From: Panacibacter microcysteis | GTDB taxonomy: Bacteria; Bacteroidota; Bacteroidia; Chitinophagales; Chitinophagaceae | Assembly: GCF_015831355.1 (NCBI RefSeq) | Contig: NZ_JADWYR010000002.1 | Location: forward strand, 1,612,001-1,676,000 | Length of the DNA stretch: 64,000 nucleotides | Reading direction: 5' to 3' | In this document: one piece after another, positions 16,581 through 25,374 of the stretch | How the letters are laid out: each line of letters starts with the position of its first letter | Numbering within the stretch: the first letter of the stretch is position 1 | The notes under the pieces: generated by a model | Seen by the model: the letters and a program-made list of their open reading frames with translations, nothing else | Database searches by the model: none | What the model was told of the DNA's origin: nothing | Translations under genes and position numbers: made by a program

Positions 16581-16590
16581 TTACATAATC

Positions 16591-17133
16591 TTACAAACAT
16601 GCATTTCTCAGCATCTGCATATAGGCTGCGCCTTTCTTTCTTGCGAAATCAATATTTCTTTCCGGAATGGCATCAGGATCAGGATAATTCTCCAGCGCCT
16701 TTCCAATGCTCTCCTCCCTTAATACGTGCAGCATGGGATACACAGCACGATTGGTGTAATTGGATGCGTCGTCTTCCTCCACATCATCAAAACAATACTG
16801 CGGATGAAAGCTTGCAACCTGGTAAACACCTTCATAATCTTCCTGCTCCAGCAAGGCTTCTGCAAGAGAAACAAAATCTAGGTAGTCTTCAAAATCTGCA
16901 AACATATTTGTGTAAATGATGAAGCTCGTTTCTGTGGCAGCATCATCGTCCATGCGCATACATTCGCGTATAAAAGTTTCCAGGCATACGCTGATCTCTG
17001 TACTGTTTTCAACAATATAGTGCACCGTGTTGCGCTTTAATTCTCTTGCAGCAAACGGGCAAAAGTTACAACCGACAACAACATCGGTTATCCATTTTTT
17101 GGTTTGTGCAATTACTTGCTCTTCTGTATGCAT
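16591..17133 (-). CDS. DUF1415 family protein
   Basis: A 180-residue soluble protein recognisable as DUF1415 by TKKWITDVVVGCNFCPFA at 11-28, which contains a CNFCPF pair of cysteines, and the FHPQYCF block. The function of the family is not established. Its ATG overlaps the stop codon of the upstream DUF1080 lipoprotein gene by one base (TAATG), so the two are translationally coupled, though no functional link is obvious. Confidence 0.85.
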   Translation of the reverse strand: MHTEEQVIAQTKKWITDVVVGCNFCPFAARELKRNTVHYIVENSTEISVCLETFIRECMRMDDDAATETSFIIYTNMFADFEDYLDFVSLAEALLEQEDYEGVYQVASFHPQYCFDDVEEDDASNYTNRAVYPMLHVLREESIGKALENYPDPDAIPERNIDFARKKGAAYMQMLRNACL

Positions 17134-18038
17134 TATTTATAGCGGCAGGTTGTATTGTCAGCTTTTATATAATATGATTTGTAGTTGAGGGCTTTTTTAT
17201 CCATGCAGCCTTCGAGGTTTAGCAGTTCTATTTTTCTGAACCTTATGGGGTGGCTTTCTGCCTGCAGGGCGAAGTAACCGGTTGTAAGTGGTTTGTCTTT
17301 TTGCTCTATCCACTTAACAGAATCTGCAGCAAACCCACCGCTGGTAAAATTGAAATCGTGGTTTACAAAATCTCCTGCAATAACAGGCTTTTCATAAGTA
17401 AGTACGGTATCGCCATTCACGATATGGTGTATTACAGAATCGCCATATACATCTGCTTCAGCATTTATCCAGTCGTTTTCGTAGTAATATGGAGAATGGG
17501 AATCAATACAATGCAGGTCTGCCGGTTTGCCGTTCATGCTAACCAGTGTGCCCGGTGTGCACAAGTTGCCGGTGTGCACCTTGTTGGCAGAGTCGCTTGC
17601 GAGAAACTGCATCTCCAGCGATACAGGAAAACTCTGGTCTTTACCCAATGTAGCTGCTGCCTGTGAATGCAGCATGATACCACTGTTGAGCCTTGCATAG
17701 CCCGGACCGCCCTGCAACTGCTCACCATAAAACTGGTATTGCAGGCGCACTTTGTAGTAAGTGTAGGGGGTTTTATAATACATGTGGCCAAACTCTGTTG
17801 TAAACTTATCGTAGCCGCTGTAATCAACAACGATCATGCTGTCTTTTACCGTAAAAGTGTTATGGATGTTATCATTGAGGTTGTAACCTGCAATCTTTAT
17901 GTCCCAGCCATCGAAGTCTTTACCATTGAATAAATTCGTCCATTCTTCTTTTGAAGCATCTGCATTGATCTCTTGTTTTGGTGTGCAGGCGTTTAGCAAA
18001 AACAACACAGCAGGGAGGCAACATAGTATTTTGTACAT
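17133..18038 (-). CDS. DUF1080 (3-keto-disaccharide hydrolase family) lipoprotein
   Basis: The protein is 301 residues from the ATG at 18038, which gives a clean lipoprotein signal (MYKILCCLPAVLFLLNAC, lipid at C18). A longer frame from 18101 would place 21 residues before the signal and is rejected. After a short linker comes the family opening WTNLFNGKDFDGWDIKI, then GGPGYARLNSGIMLHSQ, the GNLCTPGT segment shared with the 13219-14055 protein, and FALQAESHPIRFRKIELLNL near the end. A C-terminal extension (CMDKKALNYKSYYIKADNTTC) carries two cysteines and could form a disulfide. It is membrane anchored, presumably facing the periplasm or the cell surface. Its stop overlaps the DUF1415 start. 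Confidence 0.9.
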   Translation of the reverse strand: MYKILCCLPAVLFLLNACTPKQEINADASKEEWTNLFNGKDFDGWDIKIAGYNLNDNIHNTFTVKDSMIVVDYSGYDKFTTEFGHMYYKTPYTYYKVRLQYQFYGEQLQGGPGYARLNSGIMLHSQAAATLGKDQSFPVSLEMQFLASDSANKVHTGNLCTPGTLVSMNGKPADLHCIDSHSPYYYENDWINAEADVYGDSVIHHIVNGDTVLTYEKPVIAGDFVNHDFNFTSGGFAADSVKWIEQKDKPLTTGYFALQAESHPIRFRKIELLNLEGCMDKKALNYKSYYIKADNTTCRYK

Positions 18039-18194
18039 GGGGATGATAATTGCGATGAAAGTAATAAATAAAATCTTTGTGCACGTACATGCGTGATACA
18101 TATTGCGTAAAGATTGAACAGAATTGCATAAGGTATATTCGCAAAAAACGTTTAGCTTCAGATTTCTTTACACTAACATTATCATTGCTACATT

Positions 18195-18836
18195 ATGAAA
18201 CAGTTCATCAGCCTGGCTTTGGCAGTTGCCGCACTTCTTGCTTTTACACATAAAGCACCAAACCGGCAAAACGATTGGGTTCCCTTGTTTGACGGCAAAA
18301 CGTTGAACAACTGGAAGGTTGGTGCCAACGCATCTACATTTGCTGTACAGGATGGAATGCTTGTAGTGAATGGCCCTACAGCGCATCTTTTTTATGATGG
18401 GCCTGTTATGAACCATGACTTCAAAAACTTTGAATTTAAGGCAGATGTAATGACCATGCCGGGCTCAAACTCAGGCATTTACTTTCATACCATTTACCAG
18501 GAAAGCAGCTGGCCCAAGAAGGGATACGAGGTGCAGGTAAACAATTCGCACACTGACTGGCGCAGAACAGGCAGCCTGTACGGCATACAGGATGTAAAGG
18601 ATGTATTTGTAAAAGACAATGAGTGGTACACGGAGTATATTAGGGTGGAAGGCAAACATGTAACCATTAAAATAAACGACAAAACCGTGGTAGATTACAC
18701 AGAACCGGATGGTGTAAAAAGAGGCGAGGGAGACGAACAACGGGTAATATCCAGCGGCACGTTTGCACTGCAGGGTCACGATCCAAAGAGCAAAGTATAT
18801 TTTAAAAATGTCATGGTAAGACCATTAGCAGATTAA
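18195..18836 (+). CDS. Exported short DUF1080 family protein
   Basis: A 213-residue member of the DUF1080 family with a signal peptide (MKQFISLALAVAALLAFTHKA) and a single beta-sandwich domain. Markers are WVPLFDGKTLNNWKVG, GSNSGIYFHTIYQ, a GYEVQVNNSH strand and FALQGHDPKSKVYFKNVMVRPL at the C-terminus. It is closer to the common short DUF1080 type than to the other two in this window, lacking their LCTPGT segment. A bidirectional terminator follows 31 bases after the stop. It is transcribed divergently from the DUF1080 lipoprotein gene, with a gap of 156 bases. Confidence 0.9.
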   Translation: MKQFISLALAVAALLAFTHKAPNRQNDWVPLFDGKTLNNWKVGANASTFAVQDGMLVVNGPTAHLFYDGPVMNHDFKNFEFKADVMTMPGSNSGIYFHTIYQESSWPKKGYEVQVNNSHTDWRRTGSLYGIQDVKDVFVKDNEWYTEYIRVEGKHVTIKINDKTVVDYTEPDGVKRGEGDEQRVISSGTFALQGHDPKSKVYFKNVMVRPLAD

Positions 18837-18867
18837 TACCGGCACTGGGGAAATGCTTCTTCACAAT

Positions 18868-18904
18868 AACAGCCTTTAATTTTTAAAGGCTGTTCATTTT
18901 TTTG
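18868..18904 (+). terminator. Factor-independent terminator embedded in the end of the opposing gene
   Basis: A perfect 12-bp stem (18868-18879 with 18883-18894), a TTT loop and a T-run at 18897-18903 on the plus strand. It terminates the short DUF1080 gene. The stop codon of the minus-strand gene (18883-18885) lies inside the stem, so the two genes share this sequence. Confidence 0.85.
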
Positions 18905-19176
18905 CCACGCTCAATTTGCCTGCCACACCATTGCAATATTTCATCTTCAATACTGTGTGTATCGTTCTGGTCTGTTTCCCACCGCTTCATAAGATCGTTG
19001 TGTAAAATAAAGAACGGCTGCAAACCATATTCAGGGTGCAGCAGTACAACCAGCCAGCGTTTGGTAACCGTGTATTCCGTTGTTTCCAAAATCACTTCCG
19101 GGTGAAACGTGGCATACAGTTTCAGTCCGCCTTCTGTATATTCTCTTGTAAAAATTCCTTCTGCATAATTTACCAT
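18883..19176 (-). CDS. Hypothetical 97-residue protein
   Basis: A short soluble protein without signal peptide. It has a beta-rich N-terminal half (LKLYATFHPEVILETTEYTV, RWLVVLLHPEYGLQPFFIL) and a charged helical C-terminus that ends within a shared terminator hairpin. The composition looks like a real protein, and the start region is 5' of a non-coding gap. I recognise no family. Confidence 0.7.
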   Translation of the reverse strand: MVNYAEGIFTREYTEGGLKLYATFHPEVILETTEYTVTKRWLVVLLHPEYGLQPFFILHNDLMKRWETDQNDTHSIEDEILQWCGRQIERGKKMNSL

Positions 19177-19392
19177 AACGCAAATATTTAAACACTGTAA
19201 CGGTTAAAAAATTGTACCAAACTGCTGCATGTATAATGTGTAAGTTAACTGACATACACCATATACAACGCAATTTCATATTTGTAAAAACTCTGTTAAA
19301 CGAATTTGCACAGTCAATTGCAAATCAGATTACAGATTTTTACATCTATCTTGCGGTGCAATTTTACCACCTGCACCTGCCGCATACACTTT

Positions 19393-20376
19393 ATGAAAAG
19401 AACACCCGTAATACCAGTGTTGATTGCCGTTTTAAGCATGTTCATTTTTTCGTGTAAACAAAAAAAAGCAGCGCATGATAATGCGCCTTATGCTTTCGCG
19501 GGGCTTACAGCAGCCGATATAACTTTCGCCAGGATTGATACAAACGGTTATAAAGAAGACCTGAAGCTTGATGTTTATATGCCGCAGGACACTGCAGGCA
19601 AAACTTTCCCGCTTACTATTTACATGCATGGCGGCGGCTTTAAAGAAGGTGAAAAAAGCGATGGAAAAAATTTCTGTGAAATGCTTGCCGATAAAGGCTT
19701 TGTTGTGGCTTCCATCAACTACAGAACCGGTTGGGAAAAAGGCAAAGACCCGTGCGATCTTGATACAGTAGCTGTAAAGGTTGCCGTATACCGTGCCCTG
19801 CAGGATGCACATGCTGCCATCAGGTTTTTAACGGCCAACGCAGCTTCTTATGCGGCAGACACCAACTGGACCTTCTTAACAGGCTCCAGTGCCGGCAGCA
19901 TACTTTCGCTCGGTGCGCACTATTACGATCAGCAGGCTGCCGACGCATTCTTTGGCCGTATTGCCGATACACTTGGCCCGTTATACACCTTTGGAAACAA
20001 GTATCGTGGAGAGAGTGTTGTAAAGGCCATGGCAGCTATGTGGGGCGGACTCAATAATCCTTACCTGCTTACCAAAGACAATGGTGTACCAACAATATTT
20101 TTTCATGGAGAGAAAGACAATGTGGCGCCATGGAACGTAGATTATTTCTATACCTGTAAAAATTTCTTTCCCTGCTATGGTTCTAAACCATTGTACGAAA
20201 GGCTTGACACACTCGGCATACCGGTATCTGCCTACATAGATCCCAATGGCGGGCATGGCGTTTACCCTGCCGCTTTCAGGGTAGATAAAATAACAGATTT
20301 CTTCAATGGTGTTATGCACAATGCAGTGCCCAAAGGCTTCAAAATAGAAAAGCCGGGAGACATCAAACAGATGTGA
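19393..20376 (+). CDS. Alpha/beta-hydrolase lipoprotein (esterase/lipase of the HSL-like type)
   Basis: A 327-residue protein when started at ATG 19393, which gives the lipoprotein signal MKRTPVIPVLIAVLSMFIFSC with C21 lipidated. A longer frame from 19306 is rejected. The catalytic fold is clear: oxyanion loop MHGGGF at 78-83, nucleophile elbow GSSAG with S166, acid D242 in HGEKDN and H288 in GGHG. Such enzymes remove acetyl or other acyl groups from sugars or lipids. Its position next to three DUF1080 genes suggests deacylation of a glycan. A dispersed repeat starts 24 bases after the stop. Confidence 0.9.
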   Translation: MKRTPVIPVLIAVLSMFIFSCKQKKAAHDNAPYAFAGLTAADITFARIDTNGYKEDLKLDVYMPQDTAGKTFPLTIYMHGGGFKEGEKSDGKNFCEMLADKGFVVASINYRTGWEKGKDPCDLDTVAVKVAVYRALQDAHAAIRFLTANAASYAADTNWTFLTGSSAGSILSLGAHYYDQQAADAFFGRIADTLGPLYTFGNKYRGESVVKAMAAMWGGLNNPYLLTKDNGVPTIFFHGEKDNVAPWNVDYFYTCKNFFPCYGSKPLYERLDTLGIPVSAYIDPNGGHGVYPAAFRVDKITDFFNGVMHNAVPKGFKIEKPGDIKQM

Positions 20377-20399
20377 TCTGGTAATAACAAAACTTATTG

Positions 20400-20449
20400 G
20401 CCCGGCTGTAGTACAAGCATGGGGCTTTTGTTGCGTCGCACTCTTGTAC
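20400..20449 (-). repeat. Dispersed repeat copy 8 (GCGACGC form)
   Basis: GCCCGGCTGTAGTAC outer end, GGGGCTTT linker and core TGTTGCGTCGCACTCTTGTAC; lies in the convergent gap between the esterase and epimerase genes. Confidence 0.92.
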
Positions 20450-20478
20450 GGCTATATCTTTACGCAGCTGCCCCGGTT

Positions 20479-21549
20479 TCAGTCATGTTTATAAATACCA
20501 AGACCGGCTTTACCGGTGCAGTACATCAGTCCATCTTTTAGCATAAATCCACCACTTACAAGATCCCTGCTAAGATCAAAACTGCCATCGAGATCAAGAT
20601 ACTTCGTGTTGCTGCATGCATAGGCTATATGCAATGCGGCGCTTATGCCTGCAATACTTTCATCATTACAACCCCAGAAAAGATCGATGCCTGCATACTT
20701 TGCTATAGTGGCAATCTCGTTGGCAGCCTTTATGCCTCCGCATTTCATCAGCTTGATATTGAATATGCCAAAGGGCAACGGTTGCTGTGCAAGCTGCATG
20801 GCAAAACCTGCATCCAGCAGCGATTCATCTGCGGCAATTTTTTTACGCTCCTTCTCGGGGAACAACAGCAACGCTTCCTCGCTGCCGCGTGGCAGTGGCT
20901 GCTCAATCAGTTCAACATCCAGTGTTGCCGTGGCGTTGATGAATTGATTTAGCTGGTGAAAATCATATCCCTGGTTGGCGTCTACACGAATGGTTATATC
21001 ACCGGCAAAAGCTTCCCGCAGTTTTACGATGCGTTCGATATCTTCTTCTACATGCAGACCCGTTTTTATCTTCAATACCCTGAAACCATTATTGTAATTC
21101 AGCTTTGCTTCGTCTACCATTGCGGCAATATCTTTTATGCCTATTGTTACAGAAGTAGGCAGGGCATTTATTTTTCTTCCATACAAGTCTGCTACTGCAA
21201 TATCAATGTGTTTACAAAAGGCATCATGCAGCGCGATATCTATGGCAGCTATTGTACCGGGCAAATGTTTAAAATGCAGTGTTGCCTCATCTATTAATTG
21301 ATTGAAAGCACGAATGTCTTTGCCAACCATTTGCTGCACAAAATCTGTCTGCAGGTTTTCGAGTGTTTGCAGAGGTGTTTCACCTACCACTTCTTCAAAC
21401 GGGTTAGATGCGCCGATACCTGTAATACCGTTATCAAGCACAATCTCCAGGAAAACGATGGATGTATCGGCAATTGTTTTGTATGCAATGGTATAAGGCT
21501 TGGTAAGCGGCAGCTTTTCAAGGTACGCATGTACGGCGGCTATCTTCAT
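20479..21549 (-). CDS. Dipeptide epimerase (L-Ala-D/L-Glu epimerase type), enolase superfamily
   Basis: Enolase-superfamily dipeptide epimerases invert the alpha carbon of the second residue in dipeptides such as L-Ala-D-Glu from murein. This 356-residue protein has the alpha/beta capping domain and a barrel with the expected catalytic residues: the KxK pair K160/K162 in VLKIKTG, the metal ligands D190, E215 and D240 (VDANQ, LIEQP, ADES), and the opposite lysine K265 or K268 in NIKLMKCGG. The DxN of VDANQ and the CNDES block near the C-terminus fit the dipeptide branch. Its ATG overlaps the stop of the DUF1611 gene by 4 bases (ATGA), showing strict coupling, a recurring gene pair in bacteria. 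Confidence 0.9.
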   Translation of the reverse strand: MKIAAVHAYLEKLPLTKPYTIAYKTIADTSIVFLEIVLDNGITGIGASNPFEEVVGETPLQTLENLQTDFVQQMVGKDIRAFNQLIDEATLHFKHLPGTIAAIDIALHDAFCKHIDIAVADLYGRKINALPTSVTIGIKDIAAMVDEAKLNYNNGFRVLKIKTGLHVEEDIERIVKLREAFAGDITIRVDANQGYDFHQLNQFINATATLDVELIEQPLPRGSEEALLLFPEKERKKIAADESLLDAGFAMQLAQQPLPFGIFNIKLMKCGGIKAANEIATIAKYAGIDLFWGCNDESIAGISAALHIAYACSNTKYLDLDGSFDLSRDLVSGGFMLKDGLMYCTGKAGLGIYKHD

Positions 21550-22613
21550 AACTTTTCTTTGATCAGTGATTGAATACGCGGAACGATTTTCTCCACGCCC
21601 TGCTGCAGCGGCAGCAACACGGGTATACCAAGCTCTGCTTCAAATTGCTCCCGGAACTGCAAGGCTTCTTCAGTTGTACAATCTTCAGTATTTAATGCCA
21701 GTGCAATTACTTCGGCGTTGTACATGTTAATCAGTGCAATCTCGCTGGCAGGCGATTGAATCTTTCCCCAGGCTTCTACATGTTCGTAACAGGTGCGTTT
21801 TGGCGCATGTACCAGCACCACGTAGCGTGCATTGCCTGAAACAAGCATTTCCGATCCACAGGGCCCCGTAGGGTTACGTAGTGCAGACTGACCTTCTATC
21901 AGTATCACATCGGGATTAGTGTCTTTATCACAACTTACAATGGCATGCTCCAGTTCGCCGGAAATAAAATCATTTACGGTGGTATCAAAAACGAATCCAT
22001 ATTTACCGCCCTGCAACCAGCCTGTCTGGCCAGTATAAATCATTTGAGCGTTTATATTGCTTTTATTGCATGCCTGCACCAGCATGCGACAGGTTGTTCG
22101 TTTGCCCAAAGCGCAGTCGGTACCAATTACTGCGATGATGGGTGCCTTAACGTTGAATATCTCGCCCGTCCAGAAGTGAAGCTCTTTACGGGGCTTTGGT
22201 TTACGTATATCTGTTAGTGTTACACCATGTTTTTCTGCAAGTGAGACCATTGCAGGCATTTCACTTAAAAACTCATGCAACCCGTTTACGATTGATAAGC
22301 CCTGAGTAATACAATGCTCTATAATGGGAAAAAAATGTTTTGGCATAGCGCCGCCAACCGTTGCCACGCCGATGATGCAATACTTAACGTTACTGATTGT
22401 ATGTAGTGCGGTTTGCACATTGGCAAATACAGGTATGTTCCGGTGTTTGCCATCGAGTATTTCCCCGGCGTCTTTACCGGCATGAACACTGTCAATAACT
22501 GCCACAACCTGGTACCTGTCTGTTCCGCGTATAAGGCCATGGGCTGTTTTTGCATCTCCTGTATGCAGCAGCCCGTCTGTTAATACAATTGCCTTCGGTG
22601 TTGCCATTTGCAT
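21546..22613 (-). CDS. DUF1611 family P-loop protein coupled to dipeptide epimerase
   Basis: A 355-residue protein with an N-terminal Rossmann-like domain (about 1-145) and a C-terminal P-loop domain with Walker A at GTDCALGKRTT (164-174). DUF1611 (COG3367) proteins have no firmly assigned activity, but the genes are often adjacent to L-Ala-D/L-Glu epimerases, as here with a 4-base overlap. Two start codons, at 22613 and 22607, are both possible. ATP use is implied by the motif. A role in muropeptide or amino acid metabolism is inferred only from the neighbour. Confidence 0.85.
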   Translation of the reverse strand: MQMATPKAIVLTDGLLHTGDAKTAHGLIRGTDRYQVVAVIDSVHAGKDAGEILDGKHRNIPVFANVQTALHTISNVKYCIIGVATVGGAMPKHFFPIIEHCITQGLSIVNGLHEFLSEMPAMVSLAEKHGVTLTDIRKPKPRKELHFWTGEIFNVKAPIIAVIGTDCALGKRTTCRMLVQACNKSNINAQMIYTGQTGWLQGGKYGFVFDTTVNDFISGELEHAIVSCDKDTNPDVILIEGQSALRNPTGPCGSEMLVSGNARYVVLVHAPKRTCYEHVEAWGKIQSPASEIALINMYNAEVIALALNTEDCTTEEALQFREQFEAELGIPVLLPLQQGVEKIVPRIQSLIKEKL

Positions 22614-22737
22614 AGATAATTTTTCTGTACCGATATTATTTGTAACTGCTTTGCAGAAAAGTTATGTGTTAACTTACTGTTTGTAAATGTATGTTGTACG
22701 ATGAAACGGAACGCTACAGTTGCCATAAAAACGGAAC

Positions 22738-22785
22738 GTACAAGTGAGTGACACAACAGGCGATGCCATACTATTCCACAGCCGG
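22738..22785 (+). repeat. Dispersed repeat copy 9 (GTGACAC form)
   Basis: GTACAAGTGAGTGACACAAC, GGCGATGCCA linker and CCACAGCCGG end; the preceding flank TTGCCATAAAAACGGAAC is shared with copy 16. Ends nine bases from the TsaC gene stop. Confidence 0.92.
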
Positions 22786-22793
22786 CAACAAAA

Positions 22794-23363
22794 TTATTTT
22801 CTTATTACCACCACTTCACCATTCTGCCATTTAATAATAGACGATGCTGCCGCTTCGGTTGCATCATCCTGCCGGTATTGAACAACATAATCAACGCCAT
22901 GCACTACAAGGCTGTTGATACCCGCAAAATTTGCAGGAGAAGGCTCGCCACTTATGTTTGCAGAGGTGCTTACAATGGGTTTTCTGAATCTCCTGACCAG
23001 GTGTTTGCAAAACTCATCGCTGCAGATTCTTATGGCTACAGAACCATCATCTGCCAAAACATTTTCTGCGAGGCCTATTGCGTGCCCGTAAATAACCGTG
23101 GTGGGTTTGGTGACTTTACTGAGATAATCAAACACAGCCAGATCAGGCGCTGCAACGTGCTGCAACACTTCTTTTTCTGATGCCACCAGCACCACAAAAC
23201 TTTTGGTGGCGGGTCTTTGCTTTAGCGCTATAATGCGTTCGACGGCTGCAGCATTTGTGGCATCACAACCAAGGCCCCATATAGTATCGGTAGGGTATAA
23301 AATGATACCACCTTTATGCAGCACTTCAAGACATTGTTCTACGTCTGCTGAAAAATCTGTCAT
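22794..23363 (-). CDS. L-threonylcarbamoyladenylate synthase (Sua5/YciO/YrdC family)
   Basis: The enzyme makes threonylcarbamoyl-AMP from threonine, bicarbonate and ATP for t6A37 modification of tRNAs that read ANN codons. The 189-residue length fits the short TsaC type without a Sua5 domain. Motifs are YPTDTIWGLGCDATN at 22-36, LKQRPATKSFVVLV at 46-59 and STSANISGEPSP near 133. It is a standard housekeeping enzyme; YciO paralogues share these motifs, so the TsaC assignment is likely but not exclusive. A dispersed repeat ends 9 bases from the stop. Confidence 0.9.
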   Translation of the reverse strand: MTDFSADVEQCLEVLHKGGIILYPTDTIWGLGCDATNAAAVERIIALKQRPATKSFVVLVASEKEVLQHVAAPDLAVFDYLSKVTKPTTVIYGHAIGLAENVLADDGSVAIRICSDEFCKHLVRRFRKPIVSTSANISGEPSPANFAGINSLVVHGVDYVVQYRQDDATEAAASSIIKWQNGEVVVIRK

Positions 23364-23477
23364 GATGCAAATGTGCTGTATTTAATAATGCTGCGCGCAA
23401 ATTTTCAATGGCTATAAAACAGGCCAGCCGGCTTAATGGTTTTCGAAATTTCCATACGGCACTGTTGCACATTTGCC

Positions 23478-23485
23478 TAAGTTTG
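23478..23485 (+). promoter_or_regulatory. Possible -7 element for dapD
   Basis: TAAGTTTG matches the Bacteroidota -7 consensus TAnnTTTG and ends 19 bases before the dapD start codon. The -33 box is not convincing at the required spacing, so confidence is limited. Confidence 0.4.
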
Positions 23486-23504
23486 CAAAAATTATATACC
23501 GATC

Positions 23505-24317
23505 ATGGATTTTAAAAAACTTATTGCTGAAGCCTGGGCAAACAGGGAACTTTTAAAAGAAAATGTATATAGTGATGCAGTAAAATGTGTGATAGAAGAA
23601 GTAGATAAAGGCAGGCTGCGTACGGCTTCTCCTTCTGAAGACGGATGGGTAGTAAACGAATGGGTAAAGCAGGCGATACTCATGTATTTTGGTATACAGC
23701 AAATGCAGACATGGGAACTGCCACCATTTGAGTTCTACGATAAAATGTTGCTCAAAAGCAATTACAAGGCACTGGGTGTTCGTGCGGTGCCGCATGCTGT
23801 GGCACGCTATGGCGCATACATTGCAAGGAATGTAGTACTGATGCCAAGTTATGTAAACATTGGTGCTTATGTAGATGAAGGCACCATGGTAGATACATGG
23901 GCCACTGTAGGCTCGTGTGCACAAATAGGCAAAGGTGTACACCTGAGTGGTGGTGTGGGCATTGGCGGCGTACTGGAACCATTACAGGCAAGCCCGGTAA
24001 TTATTGAAGATGGTTGTTTTATAGGCAGCCGCTGTATTGTAGTAGAAGGTGTAGTAGTGGAAAAAGAAGCGGTGCTTGGTGCCAATGTGGTGCTAACACA
24101 ATCTACAAAGATCATTGATGTAAGCGGTGCAGCCCCTGTTGAATATAAAGGCCGTGTACCTGCCAGGAGCGTGGTAATACCGGGCACTTACAACAAAGAT
24201 TTTCCTGCCGGTTCTTTTGGTGTAAGCTGTGCACTGATCATTGGCAGGCGCAAACCGAGCACAGATCTTAAAACCAGTTTGAATGATGCATTGAGAGATT
24301 TCAATGTAAGCGTATAA
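23505..24317 (+). CDS. dapD: 2,3,4,5-tetrahydropyridine-2,6-dicarboxylate N-succinyltransferase
   Basis: DapD transfers a succinyl group from succinyl-CoA in the lysine/diaminopimelate pathway. The 270-residue product matches the usual length. It has an N-terminal helical domain and a C-terminal left-handed beta helix with hexapeptide repeats from about 105 (ARNVVLMPSYVNIGAYVDEGTMVDTWATVG and following GVGIGG, IIEDGCFIGSRC, VVVEKEAVLGANV). The family-specific GTMVDTWATVGSCAQIG segment is clear. The gene ends in a strong terminator and appears monocistronic. Confidence 0.96.
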   Translation: MDFKKLIAEAWANRELLKENVYSDAVKCVIEEVDKGRLRTASPSEDGWVVNEWVKQAILMYFGIQQMQTWELPPFEFYDKMLLKSNYKALGVRAVPHAVARYGAYIARNVVLMPSYVNIGAYVDEGTMVDTWATVGSCAQIGKGVHLSGGVGIGGVLEPLQASPVIIEDGCFIGSRCIVVEGVVVEKEAVLGANVVLTQSTKIIDVSGAAPVEYKGRVPARSVVIPGTYNKDFPAGSFGVSCALIIGRRKPSTDLKTSLNDALRDFNVSV

Positions 24318-24323
24318 ACGATG

Positions 24324-24356
24324 GCCCTGTTATGCATGGTGGTAACAGGGCTTTTT
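24324..24356 (+). terminator. Factor-independent terminator after dapD
   Basis: A perfect 9-bp stem (GCCCTGTTA at 24324-24332 with TAACAGGGC at 24343-24351), a 10-base loop and five T. It ends six bases after the dapD stop begins its downstream region and only 11 bases before the start codon of the transporter gene, so any dapD read-through is strongly reduced. Confidence 0.9.
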
Positions 24357-24367
24357 AAAACTTTCAT

Positions 24368-25300
24368 TTGCCCGCTTCAACAAAACAAACAAACAATTTT
24401 TTTGGCTTTATCGTAGCTTTTGCAGGCGCCGTATTGTTTTCTACAAAAGCGATCATGGTAAAGAAAGCCTTTGCAGATACCGGTGTATCTGCATTGTCTT
24501 TACTAACATTCCGCATGCTGTTCTCCCTGCCTTTTTATCTTGTTACAGCATTTGTACTCAGCAATAAACAAAGCAATGTAAAATTTACGTCCAAAGACTG
24601 GTGGCTCATTATTTTCCTGGGCGTTATCGGTTATTACCTCAGCAGCCTGTTTGATTTTACGGGGCTGCAATATGTATCTGCAGGCATAGAGCGTCTGATA
24701 TTGTTTTTGTACCCTACGTTCGTAGTATTGATCAATGCATGCATGTTCGGGCAGGCTGTTACACGCACACAAAAGATTGCCCTCATACTTACCTACATCG
24801 GTATTGGCATTGCATACTTTGGCGAGCTGAATATTACATCTGCAGGCGATAACTTTTTCCTCGGCAGTTTACTAATTTTTTTATGTGCTGTTACCTATGC
24901 ATCTTACCTGGTAGGCAGTGGCAGGCTTATACCAAAACTGGGCGCATCAAAGTTTACTGCGTATGTAATGCTTACCGCAACGGCAGGTGTGCTGGTACAT
25001 TTTTTTGCAGCCTCAGGTTACAGCACACTGGTGCTCACAAAAGAACTCACCATTTATGCCATCCTGCTGGCAGTGGTGGCAACGGTCATCCCATCCTTTC
25101 TCATTGCGTATGGCATGAAAACCATTGGCGCTAACAATACCGCTATTGTCACAAGCGTAGGGCCTGTTTCCACCATTTTACAGGCGCACTGGATTTTAGG
25201 AGAACATATTTTCACCGAACAGATCATCGGAACAATACTCGTTATTATCGGCGTTTTATTGATTGGCTGGAAACAGAAAACCGCCACGGCCGAAGCATAA
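24368..25300 (+). CDS. EamA/DMT-family transporter with TTG start
   Basis: A 310-residue protein with ten hydrophobic segments arranged as two EamA repeats, typical of drug/metabolite transporters that export amino acids or metabolites. The reading frame is closed by a stop at 24356-24358, and the first transmembrane helix begins within a few codons of 24368; the first in-frame ATG is after that helix. A TTG start at 24368 is therefore the best choice. Translation begins only 11 bases downstream of the dapD terminator, which leaves little room for a promoter beyond the terminator. The substrate is unknown. Confidence 0.88.
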   Translation: MPASTKQTNNFFGFIVAFAGAVLFSTKAIMVKKAFADTGVSALSLLTFRMLFSLPFYLVTAFVLSNKQSNVKFTSKDWWLIIFLGVIGYYLSSLFDFTGLQYVSAGIERLILFLYPTFVVLINACMFGQAVTRTQKIALILTYIGIGIAYFGELNITSAGDNFFLGSLLIFLCAVTYASYLVGSGRLIPKLGASKFTAYVMLTATAGVLVHFFAASGYSTLVLTKELTIYAILLAVVATVIPSFLIAYGMKTIGANNTAIVTSVGPVSTILQAHWILGEHIFTEQIIGTILVIIGVLLIGWKQKTATAEA

Positions 25301-25374
25301 TAATATCGGCAGAAATTTTTACCGACGTTTTACCGCCGCTTACCTACCATTTACAGTTTACTGCCTATCACCTG

